A stretch of DNA of 57,298 bases, from assembly GCA_937900135.1 (NCBI GenBank), contig CALCDJ010000038.1, positions 1-57,298 of the forward strand, written 5' to 3'. Each line of letters opens with the position of its first letter. Positions within the stretch are counted from its first letter, which is position 1. A program made the translations under genes and the position numbers. The DNA comes from an uncultured Blautia sp. GTDB lineage: Bacteria > Bacillota > Clostridia > Lachnospirales > Lachnospiraceae. Shown here in pieces: positions 1 to 6,731 of the stretch. A model generated the notes under the pieces. The model was not told where the DNA came from. It saw nothing but the letters and a program-made list of their open reading frames with translations, and did no database searches.

Positions 1-620
1 GTTTGCGCAATACTGCGGTTGTGGGTAATCATAATGATGGTCTGCTCGTATTTTTTTGATGTTTCTTTGAGCAATGCTATGACCTCACTGCTGTTTTGTG
101 AGTCCAAATTTCCTGTTGGCTCGTCTGCCAGGATCAGAGAAGGACGGGTAATCAATGCGCGGCCAATCGCCGCTCTCTGCTGTTGACCGCCAGAAAGCTG
201 ACTGGGTAAATGATTACGACGATCTTTCAAATTCAAAACCGTCAGCAGTTCCTCCAAATATCTCTTGTCTGGCTTTTGATAATCCAGCAGCAGCGGAAAA
301 ATCATATTTTGTTCCACCGTCAACTCTGGGATAAGGTTAAACGCCTGAAAGATAAAGCCAATATTCCTGCGTCGAAATACCGTCAGTTTTCGGTCATTCA
401 TGGAAAAAATGTCCTTACCATCAATCAGTACCTTTCCCGAAGTTGGCATATCCAGCGCACCGATCATATTCAGCAGTGTGCTTTTGCCCGAACCAGATTC
501 TCCGACGATTGCCACATATTCTCCCTTAGGAACAGAAAAGCTAACATTCCTAAGCGCTTTTACAGCAGTTTCACCGCTGCCATAGGTCTTACAAATATTC
601 CTGACATCTAATAAATTCAT
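1..620 (-). CDS. ABC transporter ATP-binding protein, Bce/MacB-like (C-terminus beyond window edge)
   Basis: This is the ATPase subunit of an ABC transporter, probably an antimicrobial-peptide sensing or efflux pump with an FtsX-type permease just outside the window. About 206 residues are visible. Walker A GESGSGKST is at residues 40-48, followed by the Q-loop (FIFQAFNLIPELT), the signature LSGGQQQR, Walker B LILADEPTGNLD and the H-loop (IIMITHN). The motif wording is typical of the MacB/BceA/LolD branch. The ATG at 618-620 has GAGGTG upstream. The frame stays open to base 1, so only the extreme C-terminus is missing. It lies downstream of a response regulator and an intramembrane-type kinase on the same strand, the usual Bce arrangement. 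Its specific substrate cannot be seen. Confidence 0.93.
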   Translation of the reverse strand, partial: MNLLDVRNICKTYGSGETAVKALRNVSFSVPKGEYVAIVGESGSGKSTLLNMIGALDMPTSGKVLIDGKDIFSMNDRKLTVFRRRNIGFIFQAFNLIPELTVEQNMIFPLLLDYQKPDKRYLEELLTVLNLKDRRNHLPSQLSGGQQQRAAIGRALITRPSLILADEPTGNLDSQNSSEVIALLKETSKKYEQTIIMITHNRSIAQ

Positions 621-653
621 AGTGCAAACACCTCTTTCTTATGTTCTTGCGAT

Positions 654-683
654 GTAGACAGGTAAGCTTCATTTCCTGTCTAC
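654..683. repeat. 9-bp perfect inverted repeat in the leader of the ABC gene
   Basis: The arms GTAGACAGG and CCTGTCTAC are separated by 12 bases, between the kinase stop codon and the ABC start. It could be a hairpin in the 5' untranslated RNA or a protein binding site. There is no T-tract, so it does not look like a terminator. Confidence 0.55.
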
Positions 684-717
684 GATTGAAAGAATAGCAC
701 TGAAATATTACTGTAAC

Positions 718-744
718 CCTACAATCATCCTACAAATTTGTAGG
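718..744. promoter_or_regulatory. Candidate response-regulator boxes upstream of the ABC gene
   Basis: CCTACAA occurs at 718-724 and again at 729-735, one helical turn (11 bp) apart. A third, inverted copy (TTGTAGG) at 738-744 makes 729-744 a perfect 16-bp palindrome. Tandem boxes with 10-11 bp spacing are typical for OmpR-family regulators. The palindrome overlaps the stop codon of the kinase gene (730-732). Binding by the neighbouring regulator is inferred. Confidence 0.45.
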
Positions 745-1767
745 AATCAGAAAATTCATCGTAAAACTTGTCCCTCTGCCCAATTCGCTGTCTACCTCGA
801 TTGCTCCTCCATGTGCTTCAATGACTGCTTTCGCAAGGGGAAGGCCCAGACCGATGCCCTGTGTATCTTTTGAAAAACGGCTGCGATAAAAACGCTTGAA
901 AATATGGTGTATATCTTCCGGGTGGATGCCGCATCCATTGTCCTTTACCACAATTTGAATACCTGATGGCAACTCCTTCCATGTAATGCCAATGACAGCA
1001 CCACTTTCCGTATGGTCAAACGCATTTTTCACAATATTGTCGATTGCCTCAGACAGCCAATCACGATCACAGAAAAGAGAAAGATGATCCGAGCCAGACA
1101 GAATGATTTTCTTCTTTTCCTGTCTGGCTCTATATGCAAAATGCAGTTCAATATCCCGCATCATATCCGCCACATTCTCTGTGGTCTTTTCCAACACAAT
1201 GGCCCCGGCATCCAGTTTTGTAATCTTGAGTAAGTTTTGCACCAGTATTTCAATGCGGTCAAGTTCCTGTTCGGATAAACCAGCAACTTCTTTTACCGCA
1301 CCAGGTTCCATATCCCCGTCTTGAAGCAGACCATTATAAATATTCAAAGCAGCCAGCGGTGTTTTCAGTTGATGGGAAATATCAGAGATTGTATTTTTCA
1401 AAAATTCCTTTTCCCGGAGTTCGTTATCTGCGTGAGCATTTAAGACAGCGGCCATGGAATTGACAGTATGAAACAACCGATATAACTCGCCTTCCTCATC
1501 ACATTCAATACGGGCATTGTGATCGCCGTCAAGATACGCTTGAAGCTGTGATACCGCCTGCTCCATGACTTGATTTTGCTTTTTGAAATAAGAACAATCC
1601 ACCGCCAATATCGCTCCTCCTGCCAATGCGAAAACAAGCAATAGAAACAAAGAAAACCGCTGATAGCACAACCATAAGAGCCCTTGTATCAACAGAAGAG
1701 AGGCTACCCAAATAACGAATACTGCAAGAAACAATTTTTTGATTTCTTTGTTTGCAAATATTTTCAT
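730..1767 (-). CDS. Sensor histidine kinase with two membrane segments and a very short external loop
   Basis: This 345-residue kinase should phosphorylate the response regulator encoded just upstream. Two hydrophobic segments at about residues 12-34 and 39-57 leave almost no extracellular loop, the layout of intramembrane-sensing kinases that work with Bce-type transporters. A HAMP-like linker follows. The phosphoacceptor is H132 in SDISHQLKTPL, and the ATPase domain shows an N box (DNIVKNAF), a G1 box (DNGCGI) and a G2 box (GIGLGLPLA). The ATG at 1767 is preferred over one nine codons upstream because GAGGTG sits seven bases ahead of it. The gene starts 8 bases after the regulator's stop codon, so the two are co-transcribed. 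The ligand is unknown. Confidence 0.92.
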   Translation of the reverse strand: MKIFANKEIKKLFLAVFVIWVASLLLIQGLLWLCYQRFSLFLLLVFALAGGAILAVDCSYFKKQNQVMEQAVSQLQAYLDGDHNARIECDEEGELYRLFHTVNSMAAVLNAHADNELREKEFLKNTISDISHQLKTPLAALNIYNGLLQDGDMEPGAVKEVAGLSEQELDRIEILVQNLLKITKLDAGAIVLEKTTENVADMMRDIELHFAYRARQEKKKIILSGSDHLSLFCDRDWLSEAIDNIVKNAFDHTESGAVIGITWKELPSGIQIVVKDNGCGIHPEDIHHIFKRFYRSRFSKDTQGIGLGLPLAKAVIEAHGGAIEVDSELGRGTSFTMNFLIPTNL

Positions 1768-1775
1768 AGGACACC

Positions 1776-2462
1776 TCACTGGATCACATTCCATTTGTAT
1801 CCCATTCCCCGAACTGTCAGGAGCATTTGCGGTTCACTGGGATTATCCTCGATCTTTATACGCAGCCGCCTCATATATACGGTAAGGGTACTGCTGTCAA
1901 TATAATTCCCATCGCAGTCCCATAGCTTATCTAAAATTTTTTCTTTGGTAAGTACCATGTTCGGATTTCTCATAAACAGACACAGCAACTTATATTCTGC
2001 GGCAGTCAAATCTAATAGCTTTCCATTCTTAAAAGCCTGCCCTTGCAACAAAAGCACTTTCATTCCGTTGGATTCCAGTTGTGTATCTACGGAACTGAAA
2101 TCTTTTGCCCGACGAAGCAGTGCATTTACTCTGGATACTAACACTCCCAGCTTAAACGGTTTTGTAATATAATCATCTCCACCAATGTCCAACCCCATGA
2201 TAATGTTCATTTCTTCATCTGCCGCCGTCAAAAAAATGATAGGGACTTTGGAAACTTGCCGCACTTTTTTGCAAAATTCAAATCCGGTGCCATCCGGCAG
2301 GGATACATCAAGCACCAGCAAATCATATTTTCCATCCACCCACAAACGATCTGCTTCTTTGAGGGTTCTGGCAACAACTAATTCAAATCCTTGTTTTTTG
2401 AACGCAAAAGAAAGCCCATTAATCAGGCTCAAGTCATCTTCAAGAAGTAATATATTACTCAT
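1776..2462 (-). CDS. OmpR-family response regulator
   Basis: This 228-residue DNA-binding regulator is the partner of the adjacent kinase. The receiver domain spans about residues 1-115 with the acidic pair ED at 8-9, phosphoacceptor D52 in LLVLDVSLPDG and the conserved lysine in ITKPF. The C-terminal winged helix contains RRLRIKIED and ends in VRGMGYKW, the signature of the Trans_reg_C family. The ATG at 2462 has an excellent ribosome binding site (AAGGAAAGGAG). The frame is also open upstream to another ATG at 2531 that has its own GAGGTG, which would add 23 residues resembling part of an unrelated small HTH protein. It probably controls the ABC gene through the boxes at 718-744. Confidence 0.93.
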   Translation of the reverse strand: MSNILLLEDDLSLINGLSFAFKKQGFELVVARTLKEADRLWVDGKYDLLVLDVSLPDGTGFEFCKKVRQVSKVPIIFLTAADEEMNIIMGLDIGGDDYITKPFKLGVLVSRVNALLRRAKDFSSVDTQLESNGMKVLLLQGQAFKNGKLLDLTAAEYKLLCLFMRNPNMVLTKEKILDKLWDCDGNYIDSSTLTVYMRRLRIKIEDNPSEPQMLLTVRGMGYKWNVIQ

Positions 2463-2531
2463 GCTTTTGCTCCTTTCCTTGTTTTGTCCGGCCATCAAGC
2501 CGGCGGCCTCTTTCAATGTCATATAGTCCAT
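2463..2531 (-). pseudogene. N-terminal fragment of a small HTH (MDYMTLKEAA) gene fused in frame to the response regulator
   Basis: From the ATG at 2529-2531 the frame reads MDYMTLKEAA and then GLMAGQNKERSKS, running without a stop into the response regulator. MDYMTLKEA is the typical beginning of short helix-turn-helix proteins common in clostridial accessory DNA, which normally continue with about 50 more residues. That middle is absent here, so I read this as an internally deleted remnant. It keeps a ribosome binding site (GAGGTG) and may be translated as a leader or as an N-terminal extension. The family identification rests on memory of the family's N-terminus. Confidence 0.4.
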
Positions 2532-2547
2532 TTCGCACCTCACAGAG

Positions 2548-2576
2548 TACATTATAGTTCTCTTTCTCGAACAATA
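2548..2576 (-). promoter_or_regulatory. Promoter of the response regulator-kinase operon
   Basis: On the minus strand the hexamers TTGTAT and TATAAT are separated by 17 bases, followed by the GAGGTG-ATG of the HTH remnant. This is a fair match to a sigma-A promoter. No operator is obvious. Confidence 0.55.
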
Positions 2577-2750
2577 CAAGAAATGGAATATAAATTATAA
2601 ACTTCAACCATCCGTTCTTCTTGCAGTTTGCCAAACTCCATCCAAGATATAGATGTTATTGTTTTCCGGTTACCGTCCTCGTATTCATTTCATTCTTCCA
2701 CTCTCCTACTCCGACCAATCAATGGTTTTTCCAAATTTTTTTCGTTTTTA

Positions 2751-2778
2751 TTGATTTTTTTCGGAATCACCGTATAAT
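2751..2778 (+). promoter_or_regulatory. Promoter of the decayed XRE repressor gene
   Basis: TTGATT (2751-2756) and TATAAT (2773-2778) are 16 bases apart. They are followed by AAAGGAGGTG and an ATG, so transcription and initiation signals survive although the gene itself is broken. Confidence 0.6.
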
Positions 2779-2799
2779 ACAATCAAAGGAGGTGCGCAA

Positions 2800-2945
2800 A
2801 TGAGCAATTTAGGAAATAAGGAGATAATGGCAAATAATATATAGAACTTATGGTAAATTACTTCGGAATCTCAAAATCTGATTTGGTTGAGGAACGATCA
2901 AAAAAAACAGCACATTCTAAAAGAACAAACGCTTACTTTCTTTGA
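2800..2945 (+). pseudogene. XRE/Cro-type repressor with internal deletion and frameshift
   Basis: After a strong ribosome binding site the frame reads MSNLGNKEIMANNI and then hits TAG. One base out of phase, the sequence resumes as IELMVNYFGISKSDLVEE and runs to a TGA at 2943-2945. Both parts match the start and end of a common family of short clostridial phage-type repressors of about 65-75 residues. The central DNA-recognition part, roughly 40-45 residues, is missing. The junction lies in an ATATATA stretch near 2840, compatible with slippage or recombination. The product cannot bind DNA. The family match is from memory, but the two in-phase flanks make a deletion the simplest reading. Confidence 0.7.
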
Positions 2946-3439
2946 TACTTGCAATATTTATGTTGCTTACTGCTCCGGCATATACCTATGTTCCGGTAGA
3001 AGCAACTACTATAACAGCCATCAATACAAACACAAAAAATAGCGTAACTCTGACTCAAAGTCGAAAAACAACTATTAAATTAAACCGTACTTCTCTGGTT
3101 CTTACCAAAGGACAAAAATATCAATTAAAACTTTCTGGAACCACACGCAAAGCAAAATGGTATTCCAGCAACAAATCCATTGCTACCGTAAGCAAAACCG
3201 GAAAGGTTACCGCAAAGAAAGCAGGAACTACGTTTATTACAGCAAAAATAAATGGAGTTTCTTATAAATGCAAACTTACAGTCAAGGCAAAAACGCAAAA
3301 TACAGTTTGGCTCTCAGCCACAGGGAACAAATACCATAAGATACCAAACTGTGGCAGAATGAATCCCAATAGAGCCAGAAAAGTAGATTTATCTTATGCG
3401 AAGGCACATCGTTACACACCTTGCAGCAAGTGCTTTTAA
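2942..3439 (+). CDS. Secreted protein with one bacterial Ig-like (BIG2) domain and a C-terminal Cys-rich domain; start codon unclear
   Basis: The protein has a hydrophobic export signal (LLSLILAIFMLLTAPAY), a threonine/asparagine-rich spacer and a BIG2 domain (about residues 45-110; SLVLTKGQKYQLKL, then WYSSNKSIATVS and GTTFITAKING). It ends in a compact domain with VWLSATGNKYHKIPNCGRMN and a terminal PCSKC, in which four cysteines or histidines could hold a metal. The same end domain occurs in the secreted protein at 52521. The only in-frame start is TTG at 2942 with no ribosome binding site. The open frame begins earlier at 2921 (KNKRLLSLIL), which looks like the true, positively charged signal-peptide start without its ATG. 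Either translation is coupled to the broken repressor upstream or the gene has lost its start. Confidence 0.6.
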   Translation: MILAIFMLLTAPAYTYVPVEATTITAINTNTKNSVTLTQSRKTTIKLNRTSLVLTKGQKYQLKLSGTTRKAKWYSSNKSIATVSKTGKVTAKKAGTTFITAKINGVSYKCKLTVKAKTQNTVWLSATGNKYHKIPNCGRMNPNRARKVDLSYAKAHRYTPCSKCF

Positions 3440-3566
3440 TTTAACCAAATAAAAGCTGCCCCTCTGCCAACAGTGTCCATACCTTGACAATATAATATAC
3501 TTACCCAGGCAACTGGGAGGGCGTGTTTCCACCTAATCCGGAGGTCTTACGGAAGGGGTGGTAATT

Positions 3567-3650
3567 ATGAGTACATACGAAGAGTTTATGATTATCATTG
3601 CAGTTGCAAGCTTAATCGTATCCATCCTGAATATGAAAAATAAAAAGTAG
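3567..3650 (+). CDS. Putative holin-like toxin (Hol-Tox family), 27 residues
   Basis: The short frame begins MSTYEEFMIIIAVASLIV and ends SILNMKNKK. It has one membrane-spanning helix (about residues 8-22) and a basic tail, the pattern of the small hydrophobic Hol-Tox peptides seen in many Firmicutes, which act as type I toxins at the membrane. It is preceded by the strong ribosome binding site GGGGTGG and a long untranslated leader. A terminator hairpin begins inside its stop codon. The inverted flanks suggest an overlapping antisense RNA as antitoxin. Family assignment is by sequence pattern; toxicity is inferred. Confidence 0.75.
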   Translation: MSTYEEFMIIIAVASLIVSILNMKNKK

Positions 3651-3687
3651 CCGCCCTGTCTCTGGTCAAGATTGGCGACTACTTTTT
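3647..3687 (+). terminator. Intrinsic terminator of the holin-like toxin mRNA
   Basis: GTAGCCGCC (3647-3655) pairs with GGCGACTAC (3674-3682) with one mismatch, followed by TTTTT. The left arm includes the toxin's stop codon. Confidence 0.75.
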
Positions 3688-3749
3688 GTAACTAGATTTT
3701 AAATCTTCCCGGAGCGGATGGGGTACGACCATCTCTCCAGTTGTCTTGC
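3651..3749 (-). ncRNA. Possible antisense RNA (type I antitoxin) to the holin-like toxin
   Basis: No protein is encoded here. The mirrored promoter-like arm at 3750-3770 would drive transcription on the minus strand toward the toxin's 3' end. Type I loci of this family usually carry such an antisense RNA. The boundaries are guesses and no clear minus-strand terminator was found inside the toxin gene, so this is an inference from layout only. Confidence 0.3.
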
Positions 3750-3796
3750 TAAGTATATTATATGTCAAGGATAAATATTTGTCAAATTGAAAAACC

Positions 3797-3826
3797 GGCC
3801 CCTGCGCCAACAGAGACCGGCAAGTA
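3797..3826 (-). terminator. Hairpin with T-tract on the minus strand
   Basis: On the minus strand CCGGTCTCTG pairs with CAGGGGCCGG (two G-U pairs) around a six-base loop, followed by TTTTT. It lies downstream of the tRNA and its own terminator, perhaps as a backup. A decayed copy of the same sequence (GCCCCTCTGCCAACAG) occurs near 3457-3473 on the other side of the toxin. Confidence 0.45.
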
Positions 3827-3840
3827 TCAATCCGAAGATA

Positions 3841-3869
3841 AAAAAAAGTGCCGTAAATACAGCACTTTT
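3841..3869 (-). terminator. Terminator of tRNA-Pro
   Basis: On the minus strand AAGTGCTGTA pairs with TACGGCACTT and is followed by a run of T. It begins just after the 3' end of the tRNA. Confidence 0.75.
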
Positions 3870-3873
3870 AACA

Positions 3874-3947
3874 TCGGGGCAACAGGATTTGAACCTGCGA
3901 CCTCACGGCCCCCAGCCGTGCGCGCTACCAAGCTACGCCATACCCCG
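3874..3947 (-). tRNA. tRNA-Pro (anticodon GGG)
   Basis: The minus strand folds into a full cloverleaf. The acceptor stem is CGGGGTA with TGCCCCG, the D-arm includes AGCTTGGTAGC, the anticodon stem CACGG/CCGTG encloses the loop CTGGGGG (anticodon GGG), and the T-arm contains GGTTCAAATCC. CCA is not encoded. tRNA genes are frequent integration sites, and this one borders the scarred accessory strip at 2.5-3.8 kb. Confidence 0.93.
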
Positions 3948-4041
3948 ATGGATTGTATTATAGCAAAGTTCTTATGAAATTGCAACTGTTTTTTTGAAAA
4001 TTTATCCAATTCGTACGAAATCAATGAAAGGAGAAAATCAC

Positions 4042-4512
4042 ATGGGATATCAGGAACAAGAAAAACAGATCGAGGAAATCCTTTCCTATTATGAAACACA
4101 ACCTGGAGATCAGGAAAATTACCGATTAATGCTAGAGGAACTGCAGGAGGTAACTGGATTTTTGTCCCAGGATCTGCTGGAACGGGCAGCCCAGGCAAGA
4201 AAGATTAAGACAACGGTTTTAAATTGCCTGGTAAAGTTTTCTTCTACCCTGAAGCTGGCGCCTTATAAACATAAGATTGTGGCGTGTACCGGAGAACACT
4301 GTGGAAAAAAAGACGGATTGCGTTTGCTGCAGTTCTTAAAAAAGGAACTGCAAACCGATGCTTCCGGACTATCCAGTGATAAAAAGATTCTTCTTACCAC
4401 ACAGAACTGTCTGAAGCACTGCAAGACTTCTCCAAATCTTCTGATTGACGGAGAAATACATTCACACATGACTGAAGAAAGCCTTAGAGAACTTCTGAAG
4501 ACATTAAGATAA
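4042..4512 (+). CDS. NuoE-like thioredoxin-fold [2Fe-2S] ferredoxin
   Basis: This 156-residue protein matches the small 24-kDa subunit type of NADH dehydrogenases and NAD-dependent hydrogenases, which passes electrons through one [2Fe-2S] cluster. An N-terminal helical region (YQEQEKQIEEILSYYE) is followed by the thioredoxin-like domain with four cluster cysteines, two in ACTGEHC and two in NCLKHC. The ATG at 4042 follows GAAAGGAG; the longer upstream frame lacks such a site. It stands alone without NuoF or hydrogenase partners, so its electron partner is unknown. A shared terminator separates it from the convergent EAL gene. Confidence 0.82.
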   Translation: MGYQEQEKQIEEILSYYETQPGDQENYRLMLEELQEVTGFLSQDLLERAAQARKIKTTVLNCLVKFSSTLKLAPYKHKIVACTGEHCGKKDGLRLLQFLKKELQTDASGLSSDKKILLTTQNCLKHCKTSPNLLIDGEIHSHMTEESLRELLKTLR

Positions 4513-4517
4513 AAAAT

Positions 4518-4553
4518 AAAGCACAAAGGAACTTCCACTCCTTTGTGCTTTGT
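4518..4553. terminator. Bidirectional terminator between the ferredoxin and the EAL pseudogene
   Basis: AAAGCACAAAGGA pairs with TCCTTTGTGCTTT and is flanked by A- and T-runs on both sides, so it can serve both converging genes. Confidence 0.8.
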
Positions 4554-4554
4554 T

Positions 4555-6089
4555 TTACTGCAGTATTTCTGTGATTTTCTCTTTCTCCATGGGACGTCCG
4601 AAAAAATATCCCTGGATGTAATCCAGTTGCATATTTTTAACAAGGTCAAACTCTTCCTGTGTCTCCACACCTTCTAGACATACCTGAATTCCCACAGTAT
4701 GACAGATGGAAACCACAAAAGAAATAAAAGTTTTATGGAATTCGCTGCTGCCGATTTCCGCCACAAAGCTTCGATCAATTTTCACCACATCTACAGGGGT
4801 ATCCTTAAGCATCTGTAAGGAAGAATATCCTGTTCCGAAATCGTCCATGGCAACATGAACCCCCATTTGACGAAGATACAGAAAATTATCCATAAAAATA
4901 TTAAGATTTTCTACTGCGCAGCTTTCTGTCAGCTCCACAATAAGATTCTTGTAGGGAAAGCCCTCTTCTTCAGCAATACGGAGAATATCACTGGCAAAGT
5001 CCGCCTGCATCAGCTGCAAAGCCGAGGCATTGATACTCACCTTAAAATCCGGGTTCCTGACAAGCCATTTTTTCCATTTTGCATTGCTGTCCTGGCAACC
5101 CACTTGCCAAAGGGAACGATCATTCCATGTTCTTCCAGAATCGGAAGAAATTCTGTCACAGCAACTGGAACTCCCTCTTCATCCTGAAAACGGGCCAGCG
5201 CTTCCACGCCTTTGATATGCTTTCCTTTTCCGTCAATCTGCGGCTGATACAGAAGATAAAATCCCTGAAAGTCCTGATCAATGGCTGTTCTCAGCATTCG
5301 GATCAGTTCAAGAGAACGTTTCTTCTGTCTCAGCATGCTCTCATTAAAGAAGGAAATAGTATTTTTTCCTTTTTTCTTGGCATCCAGAAGGGCATACTCT
5401 GCATACTGAAGCAGTTCATTTACCATACATCCATCCTGAGGATAACCGGAACAACCGACAGATACTTCCACCTTAAATCCATATGCTCTCCATTCCGTGA
5501 TCTGAAGAAGCATCTTCTGAATCCGCTGGTACAGATCCAACATTTCACATTTAGTCACATATCCTGCCAGAATTCCCATACGATCCTTATCCAGCCGGTA
5601 CAGGGCTGCGTTTTCCGGGAGCATGGCCTGAATAAATCTGGATACTGTACGAAGAACATTGTCTCCCATCTCCCGGCTGTACATTTCATTGATCAGACGA
5701 AAGTTATCAATATCCAGAATCATAATCCCGAAATGTTCCACCTGCTTGGTGGAAATATAAGTCCGAATGGTATTTAAAAATTCCTGAAAATTAAAAAGCT
5801 GAGTCACGGGATCAATCTTGTTTTGTCTGCCCATACGCTGGATAATTCCTGCAAACAACTCCGGATTTCCTTCACAGTCCCGGATCAGATTTCCTCTGCA
5901 TCGCATCCAGATGTATTCTCCCTGAACCGTCCGCGCACGAAATTCTACAGAATGAGAATCCTTCCCCTTTTCTCCAATCTCTATATTGGACTGATAAAAA
6001 TACATCCAGTCATCTGGATGTATAATTTCTTTCCAGTAACGAAGGGGCTCCCGAACCACTTCCCCGGGAAGTCCAAAAAGATGAACCAT
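4555..6089 (-). pseudogene. PAS-GGDEF-EAL cyclic-di-GMP phosphodiesterase, frameshifted
   Basis: Two overlapping frames together encode a PAS fold-3 sensor (HPDDWMYFYQ), a degenerate GGDEF domain (YRLDKDRMG in place of the catalytic GGDEF) and an EAL domain. The first frame (5037-6089) carries PAS, GGDEF and the EAL start (GVEALAR). The second (from about 5103) carries VELTES, MDDFGTGYSSL, EGVET and GYFFGRP. The shift is best placed in a run of six T at 5068-5073: one extra base restores GKKWLVRNPDF. The N-terminus is also doubtful, because homologous sequence (CDWKKGEFHYPRE) continues upstream of the first ATG without a start codon. If intact it would hydrolyse cyclic di-GMP. A sequencing error in the homopolymer cannot be excluded. 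Confidence 0.75.
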
Positions 6090-6160
6090 CTCCCTGGGAT
6101 AGTGAAATTCCCCTTTTTTCCAGTCACAGAAACTGGATATTTTATATCCCTTATCTGGAG

Positions 6161-6189
6161 ATTCTACTATTTTCCTACGGTTTTGTCAA
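6161..6189 (-). promoter_or_regulatory. Promoter of the PAS-GGDEF-EAL gene
   Basis: TTGACA and TAGAAT are 17 bases apart on the minus strand, directly upstream of the broken gene. Confidence 0.65.
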
Positions 6190-6229
6190 TAAAAATCCGA
6201 CAATTTCAGTACAGACCTTTCACCATAAA

Positions 6230-6718
6230 TCAGTGCTGACGGTTAATATAGTTTACCAGGCCTTCTGCCTGAATAATTTTCTGCATAAACTCCGGAAATG
6301 CCTGTCCCTGGAACTGTGTTCCCTTGGTACGGTTGTAGATCATTCCTGTGTCAAAATCCACTTCCACCTCATCTCCATCATCAATGCCTCTGCTAGCCTC
6401 TGGACATTCAATGATGGGAAGACCAATGTTGATGGCATTGCGGTAAAAGATTCTGGCAAAGGTTTCTGCAATGACACAGCTTACGCCAGAGGCTTTGATG
6501 GCAATGGGCGCATGCTCTCTTGAGGAACCGCAGCCAAAGTTTTTGTCTGCAACAATGAGGTCTCCTTTGTGTACCTTTTTAACAAAATCCTGGTCAATAT
6601 CCTCCATACAGTGTGTTGCCAGTTCTGCCGGATCTGAGGAATTCAGATAACGAGCCGGTATAATTACGTCTGTATCTACATTGTCTCCATATTTAAATAC
6701 TCTGCCTTTTGCCTGCAT
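6230..6718 (-). CDS. leuD: 3-isopropylmalate dehydratase small subunit
   Basis: With LeuC this 162-residue subunit isomerises 2-isopropylmalate to 3-isopropylmalate in leucine synthesis. The swivelling-domain hallmarks are visible: GDNVDTDVIIPARYL near the N-terminus and FGCGSSREHAP in the middle. The length fits the short LeuD type found with the matching LeuC subfamily. The ATG at 6718 follows TAAGGAGG, in which TAA is the stop codon of leuC, so the two genes are tightly coupled. Confidence 0.96.
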   Translation of the reverse strand: MQAKGRVFKYGDNVDTDVIIPARYLNSSDPAELATHCMEDIDQDFVKKVHKGDLIVADKNFGCGSSREHAPIAIKASGVSCVIAETFARIFYRNAINIGLPIIECPEASRGIDDGDEVEVDFDTGMIYNRTKGTQFQGQAFPEFMQKIIQAEGLVNYINRQH

Positions 6719-6731
6719 TTTCCATTCCTCC

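Larger units (their letters stand above)
3482..3770. repeat. Inverted repeats bounding the holin-like toxin locus
   Basis: CCTTGACA followed by an AT-rich stretch ending in TATACTTA (3482-3503) recurs inverted at 3750-3770. A further short match, CAACTGG, sits inside each arm (3510-3516, and inverted near 3735-3741). Each arm could act as a promoter region, one for the toxin on the plus strand and one for an antisense RNA on the minus strand, although the -35-like and -10-like hexamers are too close together to form a standard pair. Confidence 0.45.

Noticed and set aside
2580..2700. Minus-strand open stretch containing WMEFGKLQEERMVEVYNL
   Set aside because: It lacks a start codon and family match; it may be the tail of a lost gene but I cannot support it.
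2621..2803. Open frame of 60 codons on the plus strand
   Set aside because: No ribosome binding site or recognisable sequence; it spans the promoter of the broken repressor gene.
4555..6089. Two separate adjacent genes (GGDEF and EAL)
   Set aside because: The EAL fold is split in the middle and its halves overlap in different frames, so it is one broken gene.
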